Of a DNA stretch of 14,500 nt, positions 6,952-14,500 are shown piece after piece (the stretch's first letter is position 1; every line of letters begins with the position of its first letter). The DNA comes from Symbiodinium natans (lineage: Eukaryota; Sar; Dinophyceae; Suessiales; Symbiodiniaceae). The notes under the pieces were generated by a model, which was not told where the DNA came from, ran no database searches, and saw only the letters and a list, made by a program, of their open reading frames with translations. The stretch covers positions 453,001-467,500 of the forward strand of contig CAJNDS010002490.1 in NCBI GenBank assembly GCA_905221605.1. Reading direction: 5' to 3'. The translations under genes and the position numbers were made by a program.

Positions 6952-7626
6952 CATATACCCGAAGAGGGACTAATTATGCGAGCAAAGAGTACATGACCCC
7001 CAATTTTAGGGTTCATTTGGTCCTCAAGCATGTGCCAGCCGTAACCCGATACAAGTACACCCTCGCGATTACCTCATCGAACCGCTTAATGTAGGGTTCA
7101 GGGTTTACGGCCAGACAGAACTTGCAGCGTAGCCTCTTGTATGGGGCGCCTGCGGATGGTTCCATTTCGAAGCAGTTACTTGTAAGGGAGGACCACGATA
7201 ACTTCAGAGACTTCAGAGAGCTGACTCTGGTTGACGGACAATACAGGTACCCTAGAGGTGTAGAGTGCGGGGGTTTCGGGGTTTATGGTATAGGTTGTAG
7301 GCTGAGGGAGCAAAAAATACCTCTAAGTTGAACTGGATGGCATGGCAGTCACAGTGTCCAGGAACTGCTCACGTGAATTCCCGAGGTCAACAGAAAGGAC
7401 CCAAACAGAAGAAGAATGAGAAGAATAAGAAGGAGGAGAAATCAGCACACCTTGACTTAAACGCTAAACCATCAACGCCTTAAACCCGAACTGACGTGGT
7501 CACACCACATCAAACAGCCACGCCTCGTCCACATCTTCTGCTTCACCATCTGCTGCTTGTGAGAAGATATCTCGCTCTTCGGCCTTGAAACGGGGTTTAG
7601 GGGTTTCGGCCTTACCCTAAGGGTCC
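6952..7626. other. Intergenic region, no gene recognised
   Basis: Mixed-composition sequence upstream of the ADP-ribosyltransferase-like gene. It has short open frames on the plus strand without recognisable motifs, a purine-rich stretch at about 7398-7442 (GAAGAAGAATGAGAAG-type), and single telomere-like heptamers near 7003, 7093 and 7598. The promoter of the minus-strand gene should lie here, but I see no element I can name. Confidence 0.4.
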
Positions 7627-7703
7627 ATGTACCTTGTACTTGGGCCCCAAAGTCTCTAAATAGGAAGTACTTTAAGGCCCAACTATTCCCTATGTAGGTA
7701 CAT
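7627..7703. repeat. Small inverted-repeat island
   Basis: The outer arms ATGTACCT (7627-7634) and AGGTACAT (7696-7703) pair perfectly. An inner pair TTGGGCC (7640-7646) and GGCCCAA (7676-7682) also pairs perfectly, with an asymmetric bulge between the two pairs. It is flanked on both sides by CCCTAA/TTAGGG-like sequence, like the larger inverted repeats of the left desert. Confidence 0.45.
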
Positions 7704-8142
7704 CGGGGTTAGGGTTTGTTACACACGGGCTCATGTGCTACGCTTGTTCTACCTGGGCGTCCATCTTCAAACTGAAGATGCTAACTTTCAACCCCCAAGC
7801 CCCACAACGTGAACCCTTCACCCTACATTCTAAACAAGCCCTCCACCGTATCCCTACGCATCCGAGAAGGGCATCCAGAGCAACAACCTGCCCCAGCCCC
7901 ATCCTCTCCCATCCTTGAGGCCAAATGAAAAGAATTTGAGAATCATGTGTCCTATACTACTACGATACTCCCCATGAGGGTATATAAACCATGAACCGTT
8001 TTAGGGCACGTTTAGCCTCCAAGGTCTGGCCTTGGGTTTGAAACTCTTTGAGGGCTCATTTGGCCCCCGAAGCATCCCAACCCAAGCCGTTCGCGTGATT
8101 CTGGGTGGGCTTACCGGTTGCGGTGCGCTAGTGCAAGTGTGG
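7704..8142. other. Intergenic region, no gene recognised
   Basis: No convincing gene. A short proline- and threonine-rich open frame at 7733-7918 has no motif and composition like the flanks. TATATAAA occurs at about 7981, but nothing downstream on the plus strand supports a transcription unit. Confidence 0.35.
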
Positions 8143-8230
8143 TTTAGGGCTTAGGCTTAGGGTTACGGGTTTAGGGTGGGCTCTGAGGTTGAGGTTCCGG
8201 TTTTAGGGATCAGGGTTGAGGGTTTAGGGC
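8143..8230. repeat. TTTAGGG-type island
   Basis: Degenerate TTTAGGG, CTTAGGG and TTGAGGG units on the plus strand. The telomere-like field therefore resumes beyond the first gene. Confidence 0.75.
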
Positions 8231-8408
8231 GTATGCAAGCATGGCCTGAGCATCATACGGGCCCAAGAAGCCCCCTAAGCCCTACCAACTTCAACTGAAA
8301 TGCCTCGGAAACGTACAGAAGCTCGGGCTGCCCCCTTGAAATGCCTGAACCACGAAAGAAGAGACCTTAAACGCCTCATCCCAAAATCAGCATACACCCT
8401 GGAACCGT

Positions 8409-8516
8409 GAACCCAAAACAGCGGTTTATGGGCAGGGTTTAGGGTTTCGGCTTTAGGGTTTAGGGTTTAGGGTTTGTGGACCATAAGCCGGGAACCCAAA
8501 ACAGCGGTGTCTGGGC
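8409..8516. repeat. 25-base direct repeat flanking a TTTAGGG island
   Basis: GAACCCAAAACAGCGGT occurs at 8409-8425 and 8492-8508 (offset 83). Each copy is followed by an eight-base stretch matching except at two or three bases and ending TGGGC. Between them is a short TTTAGGG array (about 8437-8475). It looks like a local duplication that included the telomere-like units. Confidence 0.7.
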
Positions 8517-8604
8517 TAGGGCTCGCAGCCGGAGCATTGCAACACACACTCAGGCCAGGGACAGATGATGTAGAGTCTTCAGGCTTAGGGCTTAGGAGGG
8601 AGGA

Positions 8605-8674
8605 GGTTTAGGGTTTAGGGTTTAGGGTCTAGGGTCTAGGGTTTAGGGTTTAGGGTTTCGGGTTTAGGGTTTAG
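8605..8674. repeat. TTTAGGG array
   Basis: About nine plus-strand units, mostly TTTAGGG with two TCTAGGG and one TTTCGGG. It is followed by a C-rich run (8691-8707) and then an A-rich stretch (8757-8773). Confidence 0.88.
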
Positions 8675-8774
8675 GACTCAACAACCCAGGGCCCCCCCCG
8701 CCCCCCCAATTTCTTAACTCTAAACCTTGGGGTTAAATAGCAAGGCCCGGGCAATTAAAAAATTAAAAAAAACA

Positions 8775-9102
8775 ACTCAAAATCAGCATCACTATCACTA
8801 ACTTCCATGTGCTGATCGCTCCATTTTCGTCGGGCGCTGCCGAAACGTCGGTCGTGTTACAAGTGATCCCCTCTCTCCGACGTGAGTTGTCGTTCTGCTG
8901 CAGCCTTGGCACGAAGGCATCTGAAAACTCAACCATCTCAATATGAATGCTGACATGCACTCACTTGCACGACATTTTTTAATCACCAACTGGAAACGGT
9001 ACTCTGAAGACACGCGTCGGTCTACTTCTGAACTTGGCACGTCAGCCAGAAGAGCCGGCGGAGCAATTCTGGTGTAAAAGACTGTCTGTCAGTCTGTGAA
9101 AC
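8775..9102. other. Unassigned region
   Basis: Open frames of 65-80 codons exist on the minus strand, but they overlap one another in different frames, lack motifs and show no preferred frame. I see nothing I can name. Base composition becomes more balanced than in the telomere-like desert. Confidence 0.35.
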
Positions 9103-9870
9103 ATGCTGATTCAGCAACGAGCAAACACCGACGGCGTGGCTGATTCTCAGCTGCCGTCCCTGGTTCTATTCGGTCTGTCTGACAGTCGGACCAAAATATT
9201 ACAGCAACACCCAGCCACCTTCTCCGTCCTCAGCACATTGAACATCGGCCAAGGCGGTCAAGGGCAAGGCGGTCTGCGATTCCACTTCGAGTGTGCCGAG
9301 GAAGTAGACGTGCCGAATACCATCGCTGAAATCTTGGATGTGTCGAATAGAACTAGGACTGCACATTCACTGCTTCAGGAAGAACTGTTTTCAAAAACAG
9401 AAGCAAAAGCTGCTGCTTCACCAAGGGGCAATTTCGGTCTATGTGCTGCAGTCGAATCTGATGCTGCCGCACAGACGGGTGTGCGCAGCACGCGAAGTCT
9501 GCCAGCCATATGGAGCCATCGGGCGAACTCCAGGTCCCCTGCATTCCATACGCTATGTTGCCTTTTCCTTAGCCAGCACAAGACTCAGGCAAGCCAAACA
9601 AGCATACCAACACAACAGCAGAAAACTGTAAATTCAAGCGGGCTGCTGGTCGTCCTCTTAAAGCCCACCCGCCAATCTGCAAACAAGAACAACATCTCCA
9701 CGCGGGTGCTGTGCTCCCAACGGTACACACCCACACGAGTCGGCATGCTTGCAGTCGGCCCTACGGTCTGGCAGCCCTCGTTGCCGAATCAGCTGCGGCG
9801 GGCGGGGTCATCAAGGTTTAACATGGCCAGACTCGAAATGCAAAACTTTCAGTATCTCTCTGGTCTGTAA
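9103..9870 (+). CDS. Hypothetical ORF, doubtful
   Basis: A 255-codon ATG-initiated frame with an in-frame TGA immediately upstream (9097-9099). The predicted protein is Ser/Thr/Gln/Arg-rich, with a GQGGQGQGG stretch near residue 52, no hydrophobic core pattern, no signal peptide and no family I recognise. Overlapping open frames of 60-97 codons occur on both strands here, so the length may reflect the local scarcity of stop codons. It would be the only plus-strand gene in the window, which also counts against it. It could instead be intron or UTR sequence. Confidence 0.2.
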   Translation: MLIQQRANTDGVADSQLPSLVLFGLSDSRTKILQQHPATFSVLSTLNIGQGGQGQGGLRFHFECAEEVDVPNTIAEILDVSNRTRTAHSLLQEELFSKTEAKAAASPRGNFGLCAAVESDAAAQTGVRSTRSLPAIWSHRANSRSPAFHTLCCLFLSQHKTQASQTSIPTQQQKTVNSSGLLVVLLKPTRQSANKNNISTRVLCSQRYTPTRVGMLAVGPTVWQPSLPNQLRRAGSSRFNMARLEMQNFQYLSGL

Positions 9871-9948
9871 GCATGTGTTTCGGGCTGGGCCGCCAGCCAC
9901 CATTTTCCCACTCATCCATCACTGCCTGTGAACAATGAATTGCAAATG

Positions 9949-9966
9949 ACACACACACACACACAC
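9949..9966. repeat. (AC)9 microsatellite
   Basis: Nine perfect AC dinucleotides. Confidence 0.95.
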
Positions 9967-10091
9967 CGCAGGCTTCCTGACTGACTCTGACACGGCCTTG
10001 ACGGACTTCAGCTGCGATCGCGACCTTGACTTTAAACAGTCGAGCAACAGCAAAATCTGAGGGACAAACAAACTCAAAACTAGTAGCTCGG

Positions 10092-10123
10092 CCTGTAACA
10101 GTGAAAACTAGGCGTAGTGTTAG
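10092..10123. repeat. Partial copy of the 10130/10361 repeat
   Basis: CCTGTAACAGTGAAAACTAG plus GCGTAGTGTTAG reproduces, with one substitution, the first third of the larger repeat units that begin just downstream. This gives three copies of this segment in about 310 bases. Confidence 0.8.
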
Positions 10124-10129
10124 TCGTTC

Positions 10130-10319
10130 CTGCCCCCGCCCTGTAACAGTCAAAACTAGGCGTAGTGTTAGGTCCTCTATATATTATAACTGTATTCGGA
10201 TCATTAACTGTTACAGACTGGGGGCAGTAAGCACAGAACTGCCAGGGGACTCAGAGACGCATGTCACGTCGTCTTCTCACTCAGTCTGAGTCTTTCGCGC
10301 CTTCTGACGTCGTTGCTCC
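10130..10319. repeat. Hairpin-bearing repeat, copy 1
   Basis: Arms at 10130-10150 (CTGCCCCCGCCCTGTAACAG...) and 10207-10227 (...CTGTTACAGACTGGGGGCAG) are reverse complements at about 18 of 21 positions and enclose an A/T-rich core. A conserved tail (10228-10319) follows, with the palindrome ACTCAGTCTGAGT. The whole unit recurs at 10361-10568. The arms resemble terminal inverted repeats of a small transposable element, but the shared tail outside them shows the duplicated unit is larger than the hairpin. Confidence 0.8.
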
Positions 10320-10360
10320 GCTTCAAGCAACGGGCGTCTGCCGTCGTTCTAAGTTGGGCA

Positions 10361-10568
10361 CTGCCCCCGCCCTGTAACTGTAACAGTCAAAACTAGGCGT
10401 AGTGTTAGGTCGGTCCTCTATCTATCTGTATTCTGATCATTATTATTATTATTCAACGGTTACAGAGTGGGGGCAGTAAGCACAAAACTGCCGGGGGACT
10501 CAGAGACTCATGTCACGTCGTCTTCTCACTCAGTCTGAGTCTTTCGTGCTTTCCGACGTCGTTCCTCC
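10361..10568. repeat. Hairpin-bearing repeat, copy 2
   Basis: Second copy of the 10130-10319 unit. Changes are a six-base duplication in the left arm (CTGTAA repeated), TCGG duplicated before TCCTC, and an expanded (ATT)5 run at 10439-10453 in the core. The tail from TAAGCACA to CCTCC is nearly identical. The right arm is 10456-10476. The tandem arrangement, offset about 231-249 bases, suggests one segmental duplication. Confidence 0.8.
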
Positions 10569-10772
10569 TCCTCCTGGTGCTCTCGGCGGAATCTCTGGAG
10601 GTCCTCGATGCTGTCGTCGAGCTGCTTCTCATAGCGCAACCTCCTGATTGCAGGGGTTACCAATGACGTGACTGCGAGCTCCTCTCTATTAGACAAACAA
10701 ACCCTGGATCATAATCGGAAACCTAAACACTCGAACCCCTAAACCCAAAACAACCCTAATAATCCCTAGGAC

Positions 10773-11639
10773 TCAGACCCTAAGATGGTTTTGAACAGTT
10801 ACAGCATCTGGCCTCGCATCGTGCGCAGCCTCGACCATCGTTCTAACGTCCTCGTACTGGTCCCCGGCTACGGTCAGCTCAAGCAGCTGATCCTTGTGAT
10901 GTCGGCAGGCGCTCAAGAATGCGTTCACCGAAGACCTCGGACCGGAGAGGTTCCAGTAGGCTCCGAACCAGCTGTCCTCGTTCTGCACATGGGACAGCTG
11001 TGCCCCTGTGCCTGTGTCTCCTCTGACCACGGTCTCCATGGTAATCCCGAACCGTCGAACACTGGCACGGGTGGAGGCACCGTCGGTCTTGAAGTAAACA
11101 CACGACAGAAGCTTCTCGGGCACCGGCCAAAGCACGTACGACACAACGGCCTCATTGGCGTCGGTCTGGCTTGGTCGCCCTCGGTCTTCTGTGACAGTGA
11201 CGAGCTCATTCGGCCGCATCGACCTTTTTGTATTCTTGGTGACGTAGGAGATGATGCTTTCATCGGTCTCTCCGTTCTGCAACCTCAGCAGGTACACAAA
11301 GATGCAAGGCTTGGGCTCGTTCTCTCTGTCGGTCTCGGTCTCGGTCTCGACCACGGCTTTCGGCCTCTCCGCTTCGGACACGACGTCAGCCTTGAGGTCG
11401 GTCTTCCGTGCAAGGACGCTGGCAAACATCGGGTGACACAGGTGTACGGTCTGGGGGCCAACTGATTCGTCGGTCTTTCCGGTAGCAACGATCGTGCGGC
11501 ACAACATCGCGGGCTTCCCGAACTTCAGCACCCCTTCCGAAAATGCTTTGAACTTTTCTTCGGCCTGCTCGCTCAGCGTCAACCTGACGCACGCCATCTC
11601 CAACTTCTTTCGGACTTGAGGAAGCTTGGCCCCTTCCAT
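10773..11639 (-). CDS. Unrecognised protein with recurrent K/E-T-D-E peptides
   Basis: A frame of 288 codons from ATG 11637-11639, open a further 43 codons upstream without another ATG, so it may be the 3' exon of a longer gene. The predicted protein is soluble. It has an N-terminal charged helix-like stretch (LPQVRKKLEMACVRLTLSEQ), a Thr/Glu-rich TETETDRENE segment near the middle, then an alternating hydrophobic region (CIFVYLLRL, VVSYVLWPV, LLSCVYF) suggesting a beta-rich domain, and a C-terminal segment with WFGAYWNL and repeated Leu/Val-rich helices. Short peptides KTDES, KTDLK, ETDES, QTDAN and KTDG recur because the coding strand repeats AGACCGA. I do not recognise the family. It shares strand with the two other main genes. 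Confidence 0.6.
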   Translation of the reverse strand: MEGAKLPQVRKKLEMACVRLTLSEQAEEKFKAFSEGVLKFGKPAMLCRTIVATGKTDESVGPQTVHLCHPMFASVLARKTDLKADVVSEAERPKAVVETETETDRENEPKPCIFVYLLRLQNGETDESIISYVTKNTKRSMRPNELVTVTEDRGRPSQTDANEAVVSYVLWPVPEKLLSCVYFKTDGASTRASVRRFGITMETVVRGDTGTGAQLSHVQNEDSWFGAYWNLSGPRSSVNAFLSACRHHKDQLLELTVAGDQYEDVRTMVEAAHDARPDAVTVQNHLRV

Positions 11640-12020
11640 GAGCACCGGGTCTTCGGTCTTGTCGCTCGGGGTGAAGCCTGCCTGTCGGCCTGCACGATGA
11701 ATTGAGTCCTTGGCATTGGATGGGTTGCAGGCGGGTCTAGCGGGATGCCATGGTGTACAACATGACAAGTCCTGCGGGAAATGATGCTAACTCAGACCCA
11801 GCGGCCATGACCGCGTTCAACTCCGAGTCGTGCAAGCGACACGGGCTGATTCGCAAACTCTCGATCTTGTTGGGAGCCAGCTGTTGGGCCTGCAAGCACA
11901 CGAGTGCTATCATGTCTCACTGCGGACGTATTGAATTGGGTTCAGCTGTGAAGCCTGGATGGTCAAGTAGTAGCTCATCGTTGAGCTTGGCGCGAAGACC
12001 GGGTGAAAAAACAAACTTAC

Positions 12021-12162
12021 CAAAACGACTTCGAGCAACAGTCTGGACGTGCGAACTTGTCACTCTAAGATTCTGATGCTGCGAGTGACCACCACTGGCC
12101 TGCAAAGATCCTGGACCTTGGCGCTTCACACTGCATTTTTTACACAGTGGAACCTCGGTCAT
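12021..12162 (-). CDS. Possible 5' exon ending at a GTAAGT donor
   Basis: An open frame from ATG 12160-12162 encodes about 47 residues beginning MTEVPLCKKCSVKRQGPG and runs into G|GTAAGTTTG, a consensus donor (intron from 12020). It could be the first exon of the gene at 10773-11639: the frame upstream of 11639 contains a CAG|GCTTC acceptor-like site near 11674. The CxxC is the only motif. Splicing to the downstream ORF is inference, and the segment may instead be untranslated. Confidence 0.3.
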
Positions 12163-12489
12163 GACTTGTCGTGTCCGGGAAAATATGACGAAGACAGCCG
12201 CAGCCACTAGACAATGTTCATTCAGGGCTCATTCTCACAGGCCAGGAGAGCTAGGGTGGTTATTATACGCTGAAATTTGCAATTGACTGAATTCTGAATT
12301 ATTGAATGGGCTGCAAGGCAAGCGTGCCTTCCGAGCTGCACGCTGCTCCCTTTCGATGGTTTGCTTAAATCAATTGGCCCTGTCCCTCGGACTCGACGCG
12401 GTGTGACGGTCTAGGACCAGGAGTCAAAAAGTTAAAGGCATCCGGCAGAAAGGCCTAGGGTTTTTGAAACAGCCGTCTAGCCATGCTCC

Positions 12490-12540
12490 ACGGGGCATTG
12501 TTAGGGTTTAAGGGTCTAGGGTTTCGGTTTGGGGCTGCTG
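12490..12540. repeat. Small TTTAGGG-like island
   Basis: TTAGGGTTTAAGGGTCTAGG followed by GTTTCGG. A few diverged telomere-type units just 3' of the minus-strand gene, showing that such units also reach the gene-bearing part of the window. Confidence 0.6.
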
Positions 12541-12575
12541 TGGGGGCGGTTTGTGACTCAATTTGCTTGTTGGCC

Positions 12576-14494
12576 CTAGGACTCTGCGCCGGAGCTGTCG
12601 TTCTCTGCTCCCGACTCGGCCTCTGCCCCCTCTTCAGCTTCGTCGGGCTCAGCATCATCACCGATGACCTCCTGCCACTCCTCTTACACGCAATGTTCAT
12701 TGCTGACGAATCTGAACCTTCAAGTTGAGTAAGTCTCGCGCCTTTGCGAAGCCCTCGTCGGTCAGTGCGCCGCCCTCTTTCGTCATGGCCAGCCTGAGTA
12801 TGAATTGGTGCCTACGATGACAGCCACAGTCGAGCAGCATGAGTCTTGTGTGAGCCGAGCCACATCATCAGTAGAGGGAGCCTCTCCCGCACCAGCCACT
12901 CTCGATGCGCGTCGTTCTTGGCAATCGCAGCGTACACTGCGCCCTTTCGGGCGGCTTCCAACGCCAGGCCCCCGTCTCCGGGGCAGAGATCCAGGACTGC
13001 TCTGGCAGAAACCTGGGCGCGACAACCGGCGCAAAAAAAAATGTCATCAATTGCCAATTCTTACCTGGACACGCGACTTGCGACCATGGTGCGGAGTGCA
13101 GGATTTCGGCCAGGAGTTCCGGGGCGTCTGCGTGCCAAAAAAGAGGTGTAGCGTCCCCCTGCATGCCCAGCTTCTTCCGGATCTTCTCCAAGCGCCGGCC
13201 CAATCTCTTGCTTTCGGGCTTCGTTCCCTCAGAAAGCCATTCCCATGACATGAATCTCAACGCTTAAACAGACACAGGTCTTCTCATGGCCAACGATTCC
13301 GATGCACAACGCCCCTGTTCTCTTGCAAGTCGCCCCTGTGTCGTGCGTCGACGGGATGATGGCCTTCTTGGTTTCCGGGGACACAAAGGTCAAGCCCTGA
13401 ATTGGCTGCACGGGCACGTTCGAGATGACCTCCGAGTTCGTTCTGCCCTCGCCGAGCGTTCGGTCCTTCACCTGCCAACAATTTGAGGCATGACCTGGGC
13501 CTGGTTCAGTGAAAGCCGTCCAAAAAACATGGTGGCCTGCGTCAGGCGTCTCCACTGGAGCTTGGGTGAAATGAAGAAGATGCGCTCCGTCTGCTTCATG
13601 GACCCTGGCGCGGCGAAGTGAAATGTGATGACAGTACGAAGAACTTTCTTACGATTATGACTGGACAGCGACGCTGACAATTCGAGCCGGCATCGCCAAA
13701 GCCCCTGGACTTACCATAGCGTTTTTCTAGCGATGTCCCGTCGAACAACGCCACAACCTCCTGTGTTTACACGGTGTTACAATTTTCGGAGTCCATGGCA
13801 CGGACAGGTATCAGACACGCAAGCTCCTTCGTGTTCGGGAAGTGTCCTTGTCCTGTCTTCTCAGTGGGGAACTGGCAGCGAATGCGCGATCGCGTCTCCC
13901 GGCTGCGCCCATCGAAGAAAACAAACACCTCGGAGACAGCCACAGATTCGGAAGCACAAACAAGGACGACTATAATGCTGCTCCGGACCCACCGGTTGTT
14001 CCAGAACGGTCTGCTCATCATCTCCTTCGCCACATCCAAGGGCTTGAAGGGCTTGTCGCTCAGTCTGAGTTGAAAAGACAATGCGAGCTGCAGAAGACCT
14101 AAAACGACATTAAAATCATTTGCACACTCTCCACCCTTTACAATCCCTTTACCTTTCATTTCAGCATTCCTATGTCTGACATCAGACCACGGCACGGTGC
14201 AAAGCTGGCGTCCGGTCTGGCTTTCGTTTCGGTCCACATCTTCGGGTTGATCACCACGATGCCGCATTCGTCGGCCTGGAGATCCACTTTCGCAGCCACC
14301 GCATCACTCAAGACTGTGGCAATGCTGCTGGCGGACAGCTCGTTGGGCTTCGGGCTAAAAACTTGGAACATCTTCGCCACCTTGGCAGTGGCCACCTTGC
14401 GGATTCGGTCTCGAAGCTCGGAGGCCGCGTCCATGGGTTCGTCGGGCTTTCCGTCGCCTGCCGAGCCGTCACCACTGCCTGACGACATCATCAT
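12576..14494 (-). CDS. Multi-exon protein with methyltransferase-like loop
   Basis: Several minus-strand frames connect through splice-like junctions into one gene. Exon 1 (ATG 14494, though the frame is open to the window edge) starts MMMSSGSGDG and ends near 14196 or 14181. Exon 2 is 14064-13715 (LSDKPFKPLDVAKEMMSRPF, EVFVFFDGRSR, later VVALFDGTSLEKRY). Exon 3 is 13673-13472, exon 4 13442 to about 13274, and exon 5 about 13227-13065 (GTKPESKRLGRRLEKIRKKL). Exon 6 starts at 12996 with VLDLCPGDGGLALEAARKG, which resembles motif I of class I SAM-dependent methyltransferases. A penultimate segment ends LLNLK at 12718, and the last exon (12680-12576) encodes a Glu/Asp-rich tail ending in TAG. 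The join between 12880 and 12830 is unresolved. TAA at 13767-13769 interrupts exon 2 in frame, so this copy may be a pseudogene. Catalytic activity is not established; the family resembles uncharacterised dinoflagellate proteins as I recall them. Confidence 0.6.
12997..13064 (-). other. 68-nt intron (predicted)
   Basis: The donor CCAG|GTAAGA, a nine-T run (13032-13040 region) and the acceptor GAGCAG|TC connect exon 5 to the VLDLCPGDGG exon with matching phase (split GTC codon). Another CAG at about 13014 would give the wrong phase. Confidence 0.55.
13674..13714 (-). other. 41-nt intron (predicted)
   Basis: The donor CTATG|GTAAGT and acceptor TTGTCAG|CG join two frames in the same phase (a split GCG codon). 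The 41 bases are not a multiple of three, and the downstream frame is open only after their removal. This is the best-supported splice site pair in the gene. Confidence 0.6.
14065..14195 (-). other. First intron of the 12576-14494 gene (predicted)
   Basis: The acceptor TTGTCTTTTCAACTCAG|AC, with a pyrimidine tract, is convincing. Two donors give the right phase: CC|GTGCCG at 14195 (131 nt) and AT|GTCAGA at 14180 (116 nt). I cannot choose between them. A stronger-looking donor, AAAG|GTAAAG near 14152, lies after an in-frame TGA. Confidence 0.45.
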
Positions 14495-14500
14495 GCTCAA

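Noticed and set aside
7003-7026. Resemblance to the dinoflagellate spliced-leader 3' end (CATTTTGGCTCAAG)
   Set aside because: The match to CATTTGGTCCTCAAG is partial with an internal gap, and no SL RNA gene structure or Sm-like site could be recognised nearby.
7978-7986. TATATAAA as a TATA box
   Set aside because: No plus-strand gene follows and no other promoter feature is visible.
10785-11465. Plus-strand 226-codon frame
   Set aside because: It is antisense to the minus-strand frame 10773-11639, whose amino-acid composition and recurrent motifs look more protein-like; treated as a shadow.
12805-13267. Several plus-strand frames of 81-147 codons
   Set aside because: They are antisense to the exons of the 12576-14494 gene, which show splice-phase consistency.

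Overview
The window looks like nuclear DNA from a unicellular eukaryote. An alveolate, most likely a dinoflagellate or a close relative, is the best guess. Reasons: pervasive plant/alveolate-type telomere heptamers (CCCTAAA/TTTAGGG), coding DNA interrupted by GT-AG introns, genes without ribosome binding sites or operon spacing, and protein families that I recall from microalgal genomes (beta-rich 'AFGPNGEWFVxF' repeats joined to an ADP-ribosyltransferase-like domain; a multi-exon protein with a methyltransferase-like glycine loop). The assignment is inference; nothing here fixes the species.

Layout. Positions 1-5400 are a gene-poor desert of degenerate telomere-like heptamers. The arrays lie in both orientations, switch direction many times, and are separated by short unique islands. 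Several islands are long imperfect inverted repeats (100-215, 591-728, 5033-5232), one carries a cysteine-rich small ORF (2019-2225), and two pure G tracts (985-1003, 1489-1502) sit directly beside arrays. Heptamer variants form local sub-arrays: CCGTAAA near 3290-3345, CTTCGGG at 3892-3988, and CCCCAAAA-like units at 4553-4625.

Positions 5402-6878 (minus strand) hold the best-supported gene: five tandem ~42-residue repeats followed by a C-terminal ADP-ribosyltransferase-like domain. One extra base near 6482-6490 breaks its reading frame. Positions 6950-9100 return to sparse sequence with small telomere-like islands at about 8143-8230, 8437-8475 and 8605-8674, another inverted-repeat island (7627-7703), and no convincing gene. 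Positions 9103-9870 are an open frame of doubtful coding status. Positions 10092-10568 contain a duplicated ~200-base unit with 21-base inverted arms.

Positions 10773-11639 (minus), perhaps with a 5' exon near 12021-12162, encode an unrecognised protein marked by recurring K/E-T-D-E peptides. Positions 12576-14494 (minus, possibly continuing past the window) are a multi-exon gene. Reading-frame continuity suggests several very short introns (29-68 nt) and one in-frame TAA. It contains a DLCPGDGG methyltransferase-like loop and ends in an acidic tail.

All supported genes lie on the minus strand, consistent with a unidirectional gene block running towards the telomere-like desert. I see no evidence that the genes act in one pathway.
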